64,000 nt of DNA from Aquatica leii (GCA_035610365.1 CM069432.1:85110020-85174019), one strand, 5' to 3'; shown: positions 22,261 through 34,683, numbered from the stretch's first letter. Program-made: numbers and translations. Notes: generated from the letters alone by a model not told the origin.

Positions 22261-23527
22261 CATAGTCACAAAGAGAGGGTTGAGGCAGGGATGTCCACTG
22301 AGCCCAAGCCTGTTCTCAGTATATACGGGGGATCTGGAAGAGACAATGAGAGGACAACAGACAGGAGGGATAGTGGTAGGGAAAGCTAAGGTATGGTCGT
22401 TGGCGTATGCGGATGACATAGTGCTGGTGGCTAAGGAGGAAAAGGAAATGAAAGAGATGATGAAAACGCTAGAAAAATATATGAAAAAATGGAAGTAAAC
22501 ACAGGAGAAAACAAAAATAATGATATTTAGAAAGGAGGAGGGAAAAAGAAAAAGAGAGGAGTGGATATAGAGTGATGAGAAAGTGCAACAAGTGAAGGAA
22601 TTTACATACCTGGGCTACACGATGAAACAGGATAATAAAGAGGAAGAACACATAAAGGAAAGGGTGAAGAAAGGAAACAGGCTAATAGGACAAGTCTGGA
22701 GTGTGGGGGAAAGAGTATTCAAGATGGATATAAAAAAAAGAAAATTGTTGTTTGAAAAATTAATAAAGGGGGTGGTAATGTATGGAGCGGAAATATGGGC
22801 TAGAAGGAGTGGAGGGAGGTAGAGGGGCTACAGGAAAAATACTGGAGATGATGGGTGTTAGGATTGGACAGGGATACACCGGGGTATATTGTGAGAGAGG
22901 AGGTACATATAGAAAAAATAAGAGTAGAGACAGGAAAAAGAGCAATAAAATACGAGGAAGAAATGAGGGAAAGAACAGATTGCAAAATACTGCAAGAATG
23001 TTGGAAAGAGATAAAGGGAGGGAAAGTGAAGTACGGGCAGGAGGGCAGAGAAGAGTATTACAAAAGAAACGGGTACGCGAGTGAAGAAGTGGAGAGATTA
23101 AGAGAAGAGGGAGTAGGGATAAGGGAAGAAATAATAAGGAGAGATAAAGACATCGGAAAACAAGAAAGATGGACAAAGATAAAAGAGGGCAGATATAATA
23201 GGAATTATAAAGATATCAAGGGTGAAGGAGTGCCGGAATATTTAAAAGATAGAGAGATTAAAAGCAACAAAAAGAAAAAAAATGGTAGCAAGGTTCAGAT
23301 GTGGCAACGAGGAGTTAGGGAACAAATATTGGAAAGAAGAACCAGAAAAGATGTGCAGGCTATGTGGAGAAGAAACGGAAGACCTTAACCACATGAGACA
23401 AGAATGCAGGGAACTAAGAGAAGAGGTGATGAAAATAGAGGAAATTTTAGATAAAAACGGAAAAGGAGCGAAAATGGATGGAGGAAGTATGGAGCAGGAG
23501 GAAAAAGTTACGAGGGAGAAGGGATAA
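22261..23527 (+). pseudogene. RT C-terminal half and CCHC knuckle, non-LTR ORF2
   Basis: Successive frames give motif B LRQGCPLSPSLFSVYTGDLE, motif C LAYADDIVLVA with intact aspartates, KEFTYLGYTMKQDN and VVMYGAEIWA of the thumb, then ARRSGGR. After that DTPGYIVREE, ECWKEIKGGK, YYKRNGYASEEVERLREEG and DKDIGKQERW form a charged C-terminal block, and MVARFRCGNEELGNKYWKEE leads into the knuckle CRLCGEETEDLNHMRQEC (CX2CX8HX4C). At least four stops or frame changes (22498, near 22580, near 22820 and near 23385) show it is dead. Minus-strand ORFs here are shadows. Confidence 0.8.
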
Positions 23528-23605
23528 GAAAATGTATTATATATGTTTATATAGCACGATCAAATTTGTAAGCCAAATGGCAACGAATAAAGTTAAACTT
23601 ATATA
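22261..23605 (+). mobile_element. 5'-truncated non-LTR retrotransposon
   Basis: A 1345-bp insertion with a 13-bp duplication. It starts within the RT gene, at motif B. The sequence is G- and A-rich on the plus strand and sharply unlike its AT-rich surroundings. The downstream part is a decayed ORF end with a CCHC knuckle. No poly-A tail is obvious before the right duplication; the 3' end is AT-rich. The family resembles repeats common in ant and bee genomes, but I cannot name a clade. Confidence 0.85.
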
Positions 23606-23618
23606 TATTAGACATAGT
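23606..23618. repeat. Target site duplication, right copy
   Basis: TATTAGACATAGT, identical to 22248-22260. Confidence 0.85.
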
Positions 23619-24431
23619 TTAAAATCCAATTTTGCAAACATATCTTTAACTATTTATTAAGTTCAGTTTATATTCTCTGTTGTAAAAATTTTCTTTTTTG
23701 TTTGTTATCTACATATAATCTTTTTATAAACATTCCAATTTTGCGCCAGAGTTCTTAGAATAATTAGGTAAAAACACGTAAAGACCATTTTTTTTCTATT
23801 GTATACAGGACTTAAGATAATAAAAACATCAACTTTTACTTATAACTTACAAACTCTTCAGAACAAAGTCAATAGTTATCTATGTTTTTAAGTTAAAATG
23901 CAACAAAACTATAGATGAAAACAAAATTGACTCGAAATACTAAAAGATTCGCTTACATTGAAGAACAACAGAAATACAAAGAAAGAAATGAAAAAATAGA
24001 ACAATTAGTAGTAGTGCTGTTTTTGTTAACCGGCGAGCGTTGTTCCTAGATGTTCGTGCGATTATGGTATCAGTAACTGAAGTAATTCAAATACGGTAGC
24101 TGGATCTTGTTTACCGGTCTTAATTGATGCGGAAGACTCTCCTTGACAACTTTTAATTGAGTGAAATTCAATTGGTGGATCATTGTAATTAACAGGATAA
24201 TTAAACAAATACGCAAGATCGTTGGATCAAGGTTGAATGTAATAAAATATTGACGGCTGAAGTGAATGCGCATGTGCAAGCAAGTAATTTTAAAGTCATT
24301 ATTTGCTTTGGAGACGTACCGGTAGCAAACTTTAATAATTTCGTTGCGTATTTGTTTATGCTATATTATTGTTTAATGAAGGAGTTATCCAAAGTCATCT
24401 GGACTACGTCAACGGGCTTCAGTTAATGTTC

Positions 24432-24452
24432 AGGTGGTTGGAATAACCACCT
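24432..24452. repeat. Perfect short hairpin
   Basis: Arms AGGTGGTT and AACCACCT enclose a five-base loop. Function unknown. Confidence 0.6.
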
Positions 24453-24740
24453 ATCGTATTCCCGACAGAGTCACGCCCAACCACACGGATACGTAGTGGT
24501 TTAAGTCACCGCCAACATGGTAATAAACGTACACACAAACAGGTATGAGGAATAAAACCTTACTGAATTGCGAGCGTGATGCAGATGAATAATTTTGATG
24601 AGGTGATGCTAGTAAAATTGAATCGAATCCGTGTAGCAACAGATAAGTCGTCGAAAAATAGAGTAATCCAGATACGAGCGATTGTCAATGTTGTTTCGGA
24701 TTTCAGATGTGTAAGCGATTACGGTTAAATGATCTCAAAA

Positions 24741-24802
24741 AGGTTTTACCGGAGACGGGTCTTGGAAAAACAGGTTTTAGCGGAGACGTATCTTGGAAAA
24801 GA
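24741..24802. repeat. 31-bp tandem duplication
   Basis: Two adjacent units, 24741-24771 and 24772-24802, share AGGTTTTA, CGGAGACG and TCTTGGAAAA with about five differences. Confidence 0.75.
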
Positions 24803-25139
24803 GGTGCCGGTGAAGCTAGTGCATCGGGTTTTATAGACAACTCCATCTCGCTTGATTGCGTCTATAGAGAGGATCGCCGCGCGCCTCGTCCCAGGATCGG
24901 TAGGGTATACCACTAAGGAATAAAATTCAAGCGTATTAATTTTACCAGGTACTTGATAAAACAAATGATAATACTTTTTTATGTTAACCGTTTAGTTATG
25001 TAATGTAATATCTCCATACTTGACTAGATTGTCAATTCACTAAATTCATCGGTCCTTGTCAATGGTGAATTAATCAGATACCATTACTAATATCAACTAA
25101 AGAAAATTTATAATCAAATCATGAAGAAAATTGAATATG

Positions 25140-26454
25140 GTAATTTTTATCATGCAAAATATCTTTTGTAAACATTGTTACTTGAAATGATAAAGTCTCC
25201 TACCGTTTCATCAAGTAATCCATCACGTTCCCACATTTTATTAGCCACATGTTCAATATGTGCACAATTTTTTTTCCAATCCGATACATTTATCTCTGCA
25301 AATGCATTTCGCACTAAATTTTCGATTTTACTATTAGGTACATTGAGATACATTGTTCATCGCAAAGTTTACGCTTTGCTAAACTCCATATAAGTTCAAT
25401 AGGATTAAGATTGCAGTGATATTGAGGCAAACGTAACACCCATACTGTGTTACGTTTGCCATCCATGCTGTTTTAATAACTCATCAACAGAATATGTTTC
25501 ATTATAATTAAATTTCTTTACCAATGTTATCCACTCAGCTTTACGGATGTCACTTGCTGTTGGTATTCGATTTTCTTCCAGCAATTCAAGACTATTTTGT
25601 TTCCGTGTAGATTGATTAAGTGGCTTATTAATTTGTACGCTATGATAGGGTGCATTATCGATTACTACAATGCCATTTGGAGGTAAATTTGGAATTAATT
25701 GTTTTTGCACCCAATTACAAAAAATTGTGTGGTTTATATCGTCGTGATAATCTCCAGACGTACTTTTCAATTTAAATATCAAAAGACCATTATTGACAAT
25801 TCCATATAAACCACCTGCATGTACTATAATATGCCGTGGACCTGCCCTGTCAGTTCGGTAAACTGCTGGTTCCTCTTCAGATTGCCCGCAACTGACGAAT
25901 CCATATGAGGGATAAATGTAAGTTTCATCCAAGTATGCTACTGCTTTCTTGTTAGCGCTCAAGTCATTGTCCTGTCATAATTTGCGTAAATAACGAGAAC
26001 TAATACGAGAATTAATAATTTCCCAGAATAACCAGTTTTCTCCTGCATCTTGTTAACCAACATTTTCATCGTAGGAACTTTGTTATCTAATGTGTAGATT
26101 TCATGAACATTTCGTTTTAATATGCCAGAATCCATACTGTCAAAAAATATTTTTGTAGAACCAGCACTTCTCTTTTTTTTTAGAGGAAGATTTTAAGATG
26201 CCACTTTCAGATGTTGTCGTTTCAGCCCTAATAATAACAATGATTATTCCCAAATTATGTTTATACATTCAAAATTACCTAATCCTTTTAATGAAAGAAA
26301 CCGATTTTCCTGTCGCAGCAGCAGCTAACTCGGTTGCTTTCTCTAATGGAAATGACCATATACTATCTACCTTTTGTCTATCAAAGAACTCAGCAACGTT
26401 CTTAATATTGTTTCGGGCTTCAGAATGAACCGTCTTCTTTAATTTATCATCCAT
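25140..26454 (-). pseudogene. IS630/Tc1/mariner-type transposase relic, copy 1
   Basis: A broken DDE transposase. The ATG at 26454 opens an N-terminal block (MDDKLKKTVHSEARNNIKNV, then a helix-turn-helix-like ATELAAAATGKSVSFIKRI). The frame continues as ETTTSESGILKSSSKKKRSA only if 26228-26278 is removed as a 51-base GT-AG intron. The catalytic core follows: AYLDETYIY, IIVHAGGLYGIV, DYHDDINH, then VIDNAPYH with the second Asp at 25657-25659. The third residue is the Glu of LNPIELIWS at 25394-25396, after a one-base frameshift near 25450. About 87 residues separate them, far more than in classic Tc1/mariner. The middle is decayed around 25970-26060. I found no convincing inverted termini. Confidence 0.7.
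26228..26278 (-). other. Possible intron in transposase copy 1
   Basis: On the minus strand a GT at 26278-26277 and an AG at 26229-26228 bracket 51 bases. Joining the sides keeps the frame (RIR-AETTT). Without removal the frame stops at once. It could equally be a small insertion. Confidence 0.4.
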
Positions 26455-29400
26455 AATACAACTAAAAGCAAACGTAAATAATTAAATCTACAGCAAAATA
26501 ACTATGCTGTCTTTACATAATTATTAATTAATTGAATTTCATTAAATGCTTAAAAGCCATAACTAATTTTAAGGTTACATGCACTATTGTGCACATGTTT
26601 ATTGTAAATTCATGTTTATTATTTTGTAATACGTACCAATTTTACAGATAAGATAAACACAGTCTTGAAAAAAACTGTTTTAAAGTACTGAAGGAAATAA
26701 TCAAAAGTAACAGCCATTTGCAAAATCACAATTAACAAATCGATACAAAGTCCATATTTATTATTTAATCTAGGAAGTTCAACGATATAAAACTTATGTC
26801 AAAGATTGTATCAGCTTGAATTTCTTAATTGTGATTGGTCGGATTTTTCACTGGTTCAAAACTTGGATTCTAATTCACATATTTCCGTGGTTTTTGTTTA
26901 CTTTGTCGCACTATATCGACCCAACCAAAATTTTTAGCAAGTGTGTATCAACGGTTGAAGAAGTGTAGGTGCATTAATAAATTTGAGCAGCTGTCCTGTA
27001 GAGTCTTACGTAGCGTGTATAATAATTTAGTTTAAAAAATTGCAAGATAACTTTATAGGTCAATACACTCGCTGTTCAATTTGTTTTGTTATATTTTTTT
27101 AACGCTTACGTTTTTTTAATCTTTATCATCTATCATTTCGTTGTGTTATAATTTATTTTTAAAATAATTTGTAACGTAATGTTGCCCATGTTCGTAGTCT
27201 GATGGATTGTTGGATTGTTGTTCCACTTTAACCTACTTTGTGTTCTGAATATTAATAATTTCATATAATACTGTTTTAGTGAAGCTCTCATTGTGTGGTA
27301 TACCTGTCAGAAAAAGGGGAGGTTTAAGAGATTTTATTTTAATGGGCGCCAGAATTTTTTTTTGCAGATATAGCTCTTGCTAGATCAGCACAGGAGGCTC
27401 AAAGCTTGTATAAAATTCGTAAGGTTCGTATAGCTGGAGAAAACAAAGAAAGAAACCAAATTGTTAACAACAATTGTATAATTAATATTAGAAGGATAAC
27501 TTAGATTAAAATTTGTATCAATAACAAGTATAGATAATTTGATAGCATCACAGTAAATAAATTTAACTTGAGTACAAATATACTAAAATACCAGAAGTAT
27601 CGGCAAGTTACAATCCACATTAATGATAAGTTTAATAACCAGGACAATTTGTGTAAGTAAATTACATTAATAATAATAATAATTGACAGTTGACGTAAAC
27701 AGCATGCAATAACAATTTAACTTAAACTAATTGAGTAATAGTAATAAGAAGCAAATCGTTTTCAACGTTTTGACACGATTAATAAATATAATTAATGAGC
27801 AGCACCGTAGCGATAACGAATAGTTAAGATCAAAAATTGACTTACCAAGATTCAGGTGTACTTTCAAAAAACGTTTTCCTACTTGCTTTCTGTAATCAAA
27901 CTACCTGAAAATAATCGTGTCTACCTGGTGACTCACAAACTATAGAACAGGTAAAATGAAACATTTATTAAAGGTAAGAGAACCGAAACGTATCGTATGA
28001 TGTTACACATGCCCTTTTGTCCAAGGTGGTATTAGTTATCAATTGCCTCCAAATGGAAATAGTAATCGTATCTGGTACATATGCACTTTCGTACAAGATG
28101 GTATTCTTTAATCGTCAATTGCATCCGAATAGAAATTCCAACGTAGATTTTAAACTTGTACAGGCAATGAAACCCAGTTTTGGGAGGTAGCACATGGCGC
28201 CTACGTGGAATCAATTAATTAGTTAATTAGAAGACACTTACCCTGTGTTGAATAAATGAATTAATTATAGATATTTTCATTATACATCGTGTCACAACAC
28301 GTAAATGTTTAAAAAAATTAATGTTAATTCATGCAGACATAGGTTATGTCGGGAACGATGTCAAAGTAAAAAAAATGACCGGAAGAGACTAGCGATGCCC
28401 GATAGATGGTGTCGAGACTTTAATTTAACCAATATACAAGGTAGTGCATTTTTAAATTTATGCACGTAACAATTTCTTTCTGTAAGCCAATTCAGCACTT
28501 CTTGTTTTAGCGTAGCTAATCTTGAATTTAGAATTAATTAGTTTTATACCAATTTTAGAAAATTACTGGCATTCATTTTGTCATAATAATAATCAGATTT
28601 AGTGCCTAAACATATGCATATACAATTAAAGATTTAGAAATGTTATAATAGTACATACCTGAACGAAATATTGCTAATGCTCCTGGTATAAATCCATTTT
28701 TACCACCTTCCTGCAAAATAATTATTTGGTCTCCTTTAAAAACAAGTTTTTTTAAACTAAGTGCAGTATCATCAGAGATTCTTTTAAAGTTGTGTGCAAA
28801 CTATACGTTTTATTGGTGTAGATTATCAGCCTGTTTTCATTTTTGTATTGCGTTAAACTTTTCAAGTAAACAAAACGTTTTTTTCTACGACTAAGAGACA
28901 ATACGATACATTGTATGTTTAATTGCGATTAGGCAACGTTGTGCATTTTGATTGTGTAATTTCATTTCTTACAGGTCAAAGTTATTTCCGTACAGGTCAA
29001 ACCTATTAACGTACAGGATAATGAATTATAAGAACATAATTTAGAAGACTTTTACAAATATTTCCTGCATCACAAATTATAAAATTTGAAAACAAAATCA
29101 TTGAGGGTCATGTAAAAGGTATTTCATTAGTTTTATAGCATAAAAAGTGTGGTTTATAAATGACATATTTTAGGTTATATTTTTAATCGTTGACATTTAG
29201 TGACTTTCTTCTAATGAAATGTAAATACATTTTAGAAGTTCAAGGTAATAAGAATAAGTAAAAATTTCTAATTTGCAAACTAACTACTTGTTTTCTTGCA
29301 GGGTTTTCTATTGATGGGAAGGAAATGTTAACAGTAATTTATCGAACTTATGCTTTTGCAGTGTTAAACAGATTAAGTAATCCAATCCTTGAAATAAAAT

Positions 29401-30372
29401 TACTCATTTTATAATAACATGCTCAAATTAACTTAAAAAAGTTAGTATTTATTAGAAAATTTATCAGTTTTTTTAACTGCATGATAATTCAGAAGTAACC
29501 AATTATCTTTTGGCGTTCATTGATGGCTGCAAGATAACCAAATTTTTCTTTCGCGCACGTCTGATATCTGTTTGTTAATTTTTAGCCTTATATTAATGCA
29601 GTTTTCATAAGTATTTATGTATACTTTCACTACATATTATATTATAATCTTATAAAAATAATTCATTCGCACATTGTCGCTACCTTGTTAAAAATTTAAT
29701 CACAAACACTTTGGACTTACGTGATAATAAATAACACAACATAAATGTAATCAATTGTTACAAGATTAATGCAAACCACTGGTTTATACATTGAAAAAGT
29801 TATATATTTAGATGTAATTATAAGCAAAAGCACTGAATCACTTGTTTCCTTTCACCTACAATGTGTTTTGTTAACAATTCATTTCACATATTTAAACTAA
29901 TTTCTCAGTAAAGATTATTACAGCATACTTGATCCATTAGAATAATTAACTATCTTGCATTTTTTAAAAGGATTTTTTTCAATTCTTTAACTACGATGAT
30001 CTTATTACCTTCTTAGTTCGGAAAGCTTCATTCTTAAGAATAACACCTATTAATTATAAATTATCTTTAAACATTCGCAAATTTACCTTATTTGCTTTGT
30101 AAGTCACATCCACATGTTATTCGGTTGAAACTTCTAGGAAAAACTATCATATTAACATTTTTCAGAACTTGACGACATTGTTAACGATTCAGGCTTCGAC
30201 ATGAATAGATTTCTTTAATTTACTGGCTGCAAAAACAAAATCTTGTCATTAAATAATTAGTACTTCTTAAACTACAGCTCATTTATATTAGGTTATGCTT
30301 GAAATTAATGTATTAAAAAAAATTCAAATACTAAATAATTTGAAGTTAACTAAAATTGCATGTATTCAAAGT
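26455..30372. other. AT-rich region without recognised genes
   Basis: Nearly 4 kb with no protein motif. Only a two-unit tandem repeat at 28023-28160 stands out. Confidence 0.5.
28023..28160. repeat. Diverged 72-bp tandem duplication
   Basis: AAGGTGGTATT at 28023 and AAGATGGTATT at 28095 begin two units that share TCAATTGC-TCC-AAT-GAAA. Similarity is about 65 percent by eye. Confidence 0.55.
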
Positions 30373-30389
30373 AAGTAAATTACAATTCA

Positions 30390-30654
30390 AAAGTGTTTGA
30401 TGGCGGAGCCATCTCATAGTATAATTTTACTATGTGTCTATAGTTAACTGTAAATAGCTATAAACGACGAAAAATACGTTGAATAAGTTTAACACCCGCG
30501 AAATTCAAAATCAGCTTTGAATAATTCGTCGGGATAAAACCACAACGTAAAAGGGTTGTGGTTTTATCCCGACGAATTATTCAAAGCTGATTTTGAATTT
30601 CACGGGTGTTAAGCTAATTCAACGTATTTTCCGTCGTTTATAGCTATTTACAGT
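30390..30654. repeat. Foldback sequence with 100-bp arms
   Basis: Arms 30447-30546 and 30555-30654 are inverted copies with about five mismatches and an eight-base loop. Two further small hairpins lie just outside the left arm: GATGGC/GCCATC and CATAGTA/TACTATG (30398-30436). The whole is bracketed by near-identical AAGTAAATTACA-TTCA at 30373-30389 and 30656-30671, which could be a target duplication of about 16 bp. No ORF inside. It may be a foldback element or a recent inverted duplication. Confidence 0.75.
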
Positions 30655-30910
30655 AAAGTAAATTACATTCACCATTTTTTTAACTAGAGATGAGTAAAAA
30701 ACAAGAATTAAATAATAGTAACAGATAACTAATAGTACAAACGCTGTCAAGTTGACATAAAATAAATACAAGTTTTGACATAAGTTTTTAATTGTCATGT
30801 CAGGTATTACCAATACAAATTTTTAAATTAGTTTATTTATTTTCTGCGTTATTTTTTTTCGTAAAATTTTGTTTAAATTTGATTACTAATTAAATATAGA
30901 GTCGTAGAAA

Positions 30911-31028
30911 AAGTATAGTGTATAATTCGTAAGGAATGTGTATTGCCAACTCGTACAAATCGCCTTCGGCAAATTTTCATACTCGTTGGCAATGACAACC
31001 CTTTCTTACTCGTTATACAATATACTAT
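30911..31028. repeat. MITE-like inverted repeat
   Basis: Arms of about 45 bases (30911-30955 and 30980-31028) share AGTATA-TGTATAA, CGTAAG and ATTGCCAAC-CGTA. The centre is CAAATCGCCTTCGGCAAATT. This compact palindrome is more GC-rich than its flanks, as miniature elements often are. Terminal duplications are not clear. Confidence 0.6.
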
Positions 31029-31029
31029 T

Positions 31030-34000
31030 GTCTTATATCGTGTGTTTCTACTAAACGTTTTCTTTTATCTGTTGTTGTTTTCCGCTTATTAAAAAACAAT
31101 TTTAAAAAAAGGTTATGTAGATAAGTACTTATACTGAAATTTACTTAAAACCCAAATCTTTTATAAAATTATTTAGAATAGTCAAACCACCTTGAAATGG
31201 TGAACCACTGAGACAGTTTTACAAAATACCTAAAATTATGAATTGTTTATAAGAAAACTGTATGTATTAAGTTTAACGTTTAAAGTTTTTGGTTAAATAA
31301 AAATTGCGTATTAGATTTCGGATAATTTGTTTTTCACTAGGTAAAATATCTTTTTTAGTACAACGTTTTGGTCGTTCTTTGCGAGGCGATGAAAGTTGAA
31401 GTTTTGCCACGTTTTATCGAATCAGATTCTTTGCTATTATTTTGTTTTTTTAGTTAATTTCTGAAATTTTTGTGGCAGCAAAAAGCTTAAAACTTGTTCG
31501 CGGAATTGACACACCATTTTCAGCTTCTTGTTTAAAAAAATTTCAATACCTTAGCAATTATTTTTCTGTGGATGATTTTTTGACGCACTATCTTTGAAAA
31601 AGAATACATATTAATTAAGCGCTTAATAAAACGTAGAGAATTGTAGGTTCTTAAAAAAACTGTTTGTATCCGAAATCAAAGCAAAACAAAAACAAACAAA
31701 CTCCATTTGTAGTCACTATAAAAACAATACACACACACGTTTACAAAATTGTCTACTGCGCAACGATAAAACCATGACGTCGTATGTATTTTACGTTCCA
31801 GTTGAGCTCTACAACTTGGTAGTATTTGAATAATAATTAATAATAATTTAAACCTGGAGTATTTCAGGTGCTAATCATGTAGGCGTTTGACGGGAACGAC
31901 GTCTGCAGTCTAGTTATTGTTTTCATTTACTTCTCTTTCTTTTATTGTATGTTTTTTTAAAACTTTTAAATTTTGTTTATTGGACGATTAATAAGATATT
32001 CTGATTTTGTCTGTTATATGATTCTTCTTTTATTGACAGTTATAAACGGTTTTATAATCTTTTGGTTTTGTTCAGGTAACATTGCAGTTTTATTTATTTT
32101 TTTTTGTTTGTGATTTAATTTCTTTTATTTTGGTTCCTATAACCCAATGCGGTAAAATATAATAACTACTGGAGGCACCACTTCGTATGCTAGTATGGTT
32201 ACGAATTCGGTGCGATTTAATTTCGTGTATCCCCACTTCATCCGGACAAGAAAACCAAGTATCGTGTATAGTTAAGCGTTTTGTAGCGTTTGAATTACAT
32301 TCGACAATTTTAGTTTTGTCAATTTTAGTTGCTTGAAGTGCATTTAATAATCTTAACTTATCTATAATAAAAGGGTTTATTTTATAAACGGAAAGAGATA
32401 AAAAATAATCTTGCAAGCACTGTAAAAAAATTAATAATAAGTAGAATGCCATTTAAAAATTAAATTCACCCAATTGTAAAGACGTTTGGAAGCGTGTCGC
32501 ATGTGTGGAAAATTTGTTGTTTAAATAATTACTATATATAGTTTGAATTTTGATTGAAAACTTACGGCAAAACCATAAATGTTATTTTAAGGTAGTAGTT
32601 CCATCAAATTTAAGAAATTGATTTAAGTTAATTTTTAGTTTAAGAAATATGCCAATTGTTTTCATAAAAGGTTTAATTTTACTTCTACCTTTCAAACGTG
32701 GCCGACCTTATGCGTTTTTGCCCGAAAGCAGTGGGGATATCGACGGCTCGTTTTTATGTACGGAGTGGTTTCTCCAGTTAGTATATTATACCTCATTGCT
32801 ATAACCATATTTTTTTAATTTCTACTTATACTAGATCTGTACATGTTTGCCAACAATTTTTAAGCAACTCAAATAGTGATCGATGATTAGCGAATGATCG
32901 GTTGATAATTGTTTTATTATAATTATGTTTTCCTTTTTATTTTTGTTTTTTACGAACCTATTTTACTTAGAAATCACTTTAGTTTTGTTTTATTTTTGTA
33001 TTGTTTATATTAGTCTTAAACAGATGTTTAAATTTGGTTTGAGGTGAGATTATTTATGACAACTTTCGTTTAGTGAAAGAACAGAAAAATAAATGTATAA
33101 GTCTCTTAGGATGTTTGCCTATAAAAATATCTAGCAGATAACAAAACAATACATTGCGTAATTACTTCACATGTTTTGGTAAAGGTAGGTATAATTTAAG
33201 AATTATGAAAGCAAGTTTAATAAACCATAATGTCAAACTATTTGTTTTAATTTCGAGTATTATGTATATGCATAAAATTTTAATTTCATTATAAATAATT
33301 TTGATCTTTTGTGTAAGAGTTAAGGTGTTATATTATACCATACATATTGATTTGTTAGCTTGAATTATTGAAACGTATAATACGTAGTATAGAACAAAAT
33401 TATTTCAAAATGTGTTCTAATTTACCGTTAATGAATAAAATATTAGCATACTAATATAACAAAATATACGTTTTATTATGTTCTCAACATGGTATTTATG
33501 TTACAACAGTAAAACATATTTTACTCATTTTTGGTAGTCGACATTTATTAGTAACGTCATTAATATTCAGAATATATGCTTGTTATGTTATGATTACACC
33601 TGACCAAACAGAATTTCAAATACCTGTAATGTTTACTTTCTAAATACGTTGAAGTAATTCTTCATGTATTGGCTTTGAATGTACATTTAACGCTCGAATA
33701 GAAACAATAAGTAAAGAAAAACACTTAAAATGATGCTGTTTTATTGCAAACATTTAATTTTTGTAACACTTAAAAACATCTAAATTTTAATAGTATACAG
33801 TTTTCTAGAACATAATTTCATTAAGTTAATATTTAAAAAAATTACAATGATGTGCATCCGTACCTACATCTAATTGTTACAAAGTAAAAAGTACGATGAT
33901 TGCAAGTAATATGCTTTAGTAAGTACTTTATTTTGTTAAACATCGTAAAAAAATAAGATAAAGATTACAAAAAAATAAATTTTAAAAAAAAGTATAGTTT

Positions 34001-34064
34001 TCTCATTGTTGTATGTTTTCGTATATTCGACTACCATATCGTTAATTTGAATTTATTTTGGAAA
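31030..34064. other. AT-rich region, one unexplained ORF
   Basis: Nothing recognised apart from a 120-codon minus-strand frame at 32090-32452, listed separately. Confidence 0.5.
32090..32452 (-). other. Unrecognised 120-codon open frame
   Basis: The predicted protein has a hydrophobic start (MAFYLLLIFLQCLQDYFLSL) and then a less biased part with TIHDTWFSCPDEVGI, HRIRNHTSIRSG and YYILPHWVIGTKI. The composition of the second half looks more protein-like than chance translation in such AT-rich DNA. I do not recognise the family. It may be an exon or a TE fragment, or chance. Confidence 0.25.
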
Positions 34065-34657
34065 TTTTAACTGCTTTGTTGATCGTTGTTGAAGGTACTC
34101 TTTGCACTAACGCTTCCAAAAATCTTGCCAAAACCTTGCATATATTACCGTCTTGACAACACATTTAATTTTAGTTGTCCTAAGTCAGGTTTCACAAAAA
34201 ATTAGTTGGTTTTCTATTAGGAAATGATCAGGCGTGATAACTGTTAAATTGTTTGGGTTGGAGAATAATGAAATCAACGGTCGGAAGTTTAGGCAGGTTC
34301 CTATTCAATTTAATACTGTGTACAATTCTTCATATGTCAGAATACCTTTAACAACAACGCGCCATAAATAAAATTTGCTAGATTTTACCCATCAAATTGA
34401 ATGCTTTAGGTGGTATGAAATACCAAGTAATGTTAGCTTTTATTAAATTTGCTATACAGTTCTTTTTAAAAACTTGCGAATAATATAATTTATGTAATTT
34501 TTGTAATTCGTTGTTGAATCCAACAAAGTTAGTTGCGTTATTCGAATAAATGTTGGGCACATGACCACAGCGAGAAACAATTTGCTTAAGTGCGTTTAAA
34601 AAGTTATAAGTGTTTGCATTGGAACCAACCGCAAAAATTATAGCCGCAATTAATAAA
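34065..34657 (-). pseudogene. BEL/Pao integrase relic
   Basis: Several minus-strand frames together read as the C-terminal half of a BEL/Pao integrase: YNFLNALKQIVSRCG, YSNNATNFVGFNNELQKL with Asn in place of the catalytic Asp, ITWYFIPPKAFNLMG, then LTVITPDHFLIENQL and ARFWQDFWKR. These follow the standard order (DNGTNFVGANNEL, WHFIPP, TPGHFLIG, WKRW) of that family. The 5' side is cut at 34657 by the mariner-type element, and some decayed continuation may lie beyond 36644. Confidence 0.7.
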
Positions 34658-34659
34658 TA

Positions 34660-34683
34660 CAGGTTGCACAACTAAAGATGATT
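34660..34683. repeat. Left terminal inverted repeat of transposon copy 2
   Basis: Twenty-four bases that match the reverse complement of 36618-36641 with one mismatch. Confidence 0.85.

Larger units (their letters stand above)
23619..25139. other. Unassigned region with a hairpin and a short duplication
   Basis: No protein motif recognised. The part 24430-24920 is more GC-rich than the surroundings and holds a perfect hairpin and a 31-bp tandem pair, so it may be a TE remnant such as an LTR. I could not find its partner in this window. Confidence 0.4.

Noticed and set aside
22760-23176. 138-codon minus-strand frame rich in Leu, Pro and Ser
   Set aside because: Shadow of the purine-rich non-LTR coding strand.
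24938-26665. Possible inverted termini of transposase copy 1 (GGTAC-centred similarity)
   Set aside because: Only about 12 scattered matches, no TA-bounded ends; too weak to define the element.
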